6,093 bases of DNA, taken from JBHHYU01 sp046757725 (GTDB taxonomy: Bacteria; Desulfobacterota; Binatia; UBA9968). Under the pieces are notes generated by a model. It was given only the letters and a program-made list of their open reading frames with translations. It was not told where the DNA came from and ran no database searches. Every line of letters starts with the position of its first letter. Positions within the stretch are counted from its first letter, which is position 1. Shown in pieces: positions 5,609 to 6,093 of the stretch. A program made the translations under genes and the position numbers. Where the stretch lies: assembly GCA_046757725.1 (NCBI GenBank), contig JBHHYU010000142.1, positions 1-6,093 of the forward strand, in the 5' to 3' direction.

Positions 5609-6093
5609 ATGAGTGCAGACCTAGTGATAAAAAACGGGTGGGTGGTGTTACCCACGGAGACATTTAAAGGTGGTATCGCCATTAGAGATGAAAAATTTGT
5701 TGCTATCGGTACCAACGATACTCTACCCCAGGGTAAAGAAGAGATCGATGCTAAAGGGAAACACATACTGCCCGGGGTCATTGATGGGCATGTCCACTTT
5801 CGGGAACCCGGCCTTACCTACAAGGAAGACTTTGGCACGGGTTCGACTGCAGCGGTCTGCGGCGGCGTGACGATGGTTGTCGACATGCCGAATACCGTAC
5901 CTCCTACGACCGGCCCGGAGCAGGTGCAAGAGAAACAGCGACTCGCGGAACAAAAGTCCCTGGTGGATTTCAGCGTTCTGGGCGTAGCAGTCCAAACCAA
6001 CGCGGATCAGATCCTGCCCATGGCCGAGGTCGGCGCGGTGGGCTACAAAATCTTCTTCGGTGAGACCATCGGCAACCTCCCTTTCCCCGACGA
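5609..6093 (+). CDS. Dihydroorotase/allantoinase-like cyclic amidohydrolase, 3' end cut by window edge
   Basis: The first 161 codons are present; family members are usually about 430-470 residues, so roughly a third is seen. The small N-terminal beta domain (MSADLVIKNG) leads into the metal-dependent TIM barrel at LPGVIDGHVHFREPG. H61 and H63 are the first metal ligands. R65 is the arginine that contacts the substrate carboxylate in dihydroorotases. DMPNT (92-96) is typical of the dihydroorotase/allantoinase branch, as opposed to hydantoinases with GGIDPHTH. K147 in GYKIFFG is the expected carboxylated lysine bridging the two metals. The family hydrolyses cyclic amides or ureides (dihydroorotate, allantoin and relatives) in the cytosol. 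The GntR-linked, transporter-adjacent setting points to a catabolic ring-opening enzyme rather than the pyrimidine biosynthetic one, though orotate-type chemistry cannot be excluded. Metal ligands beyond residue 161 are outside the window. Confidence 0.9.
   Translation, partial: MSADLVIKNGWVVLPTETFKGGIAIRDEKFVAIGTNDTLPQGKEEIDAKGKHILPGVIDGHVHFREPGLTYKEDFGTGSTAAVCGGVTMVVDMPNTVPPTTGPEQVQEKQRLAEQKSLVDFSVLGVAVQTNADQILPMAEVGAVGYKIFFGETIGNLPFPD

Overview
The window reads as a chromosomal catabolic or uptake locus from a bacterium of intermediate GC content. It has dense genes, Shine-Dalgarno sites and sigma70-like promoter hexamers. The gene set is a UbiD-family decarboxylase, an Fbp-type ABC transporter with one fused permease, an FCD-type GntR regulator and a dihydroorotase/allantoinase-like cyclic amidohydrolase. 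It suggests a Gram-negative such as a proteobacterium or an uncultured Desulfobacterota/NC10-like lineage. That placement is inference: no rRNA or other phylogenetic marker is present.

Layout. Two transcription units diverge from an intergenic region of about 335 bp (4506-4840). The leftward unit (minus strand) runs from a double-length ABC permease (4505-2811) to its ATPase (2705-1557) and then to a UbiD-family prenyl-FMN decarboxylase (start GTG at 1448, running off the left edge after 482 codons). The rightward unit (plus strand) encodes a GntR/FCD repressor (4841-5563). After a 45-nt gap comes an amidohydrolase with a dihydroorotase/allantoinase-type metal site (5609 to the right edge, 161 codons seen).

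Control region. A perfect 9-bp inverted repeat (4741-4749 / 4762-4770) carries a consensus TTGACA -35 hexamer in each arm, facing outward. The leftward -35 is followed after 18 bp by TCTAAT, giving a strong predicted promoter for the transporter-decarboxylase unit. A protein bound to this repeat would cover both promoters, so it is the best candidate operator for the GntR protein encoded beside it. The leftward transcript would have a leader of about 200 nt with an imperfect dyad (4555-4576) and one possible 27-codon ORF.

How the genes may work together (inference). The transporter would import a small, probably anionic, compound. The UbiD enzyme would decarboxylate (or carboxylate) an aromatic or unsaturated acid, the amidohydrolase would open a cyclic amide or ureide, and the FCD regulator would sense a carboxylate ligand. 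No substrate-binding protein, UbiX-type flavin prenyltransferase or later pathway enzyme lies in the window, so the substrate cannot be named. No mobile element, CRISPR array, tRNA or rRNA was seen.
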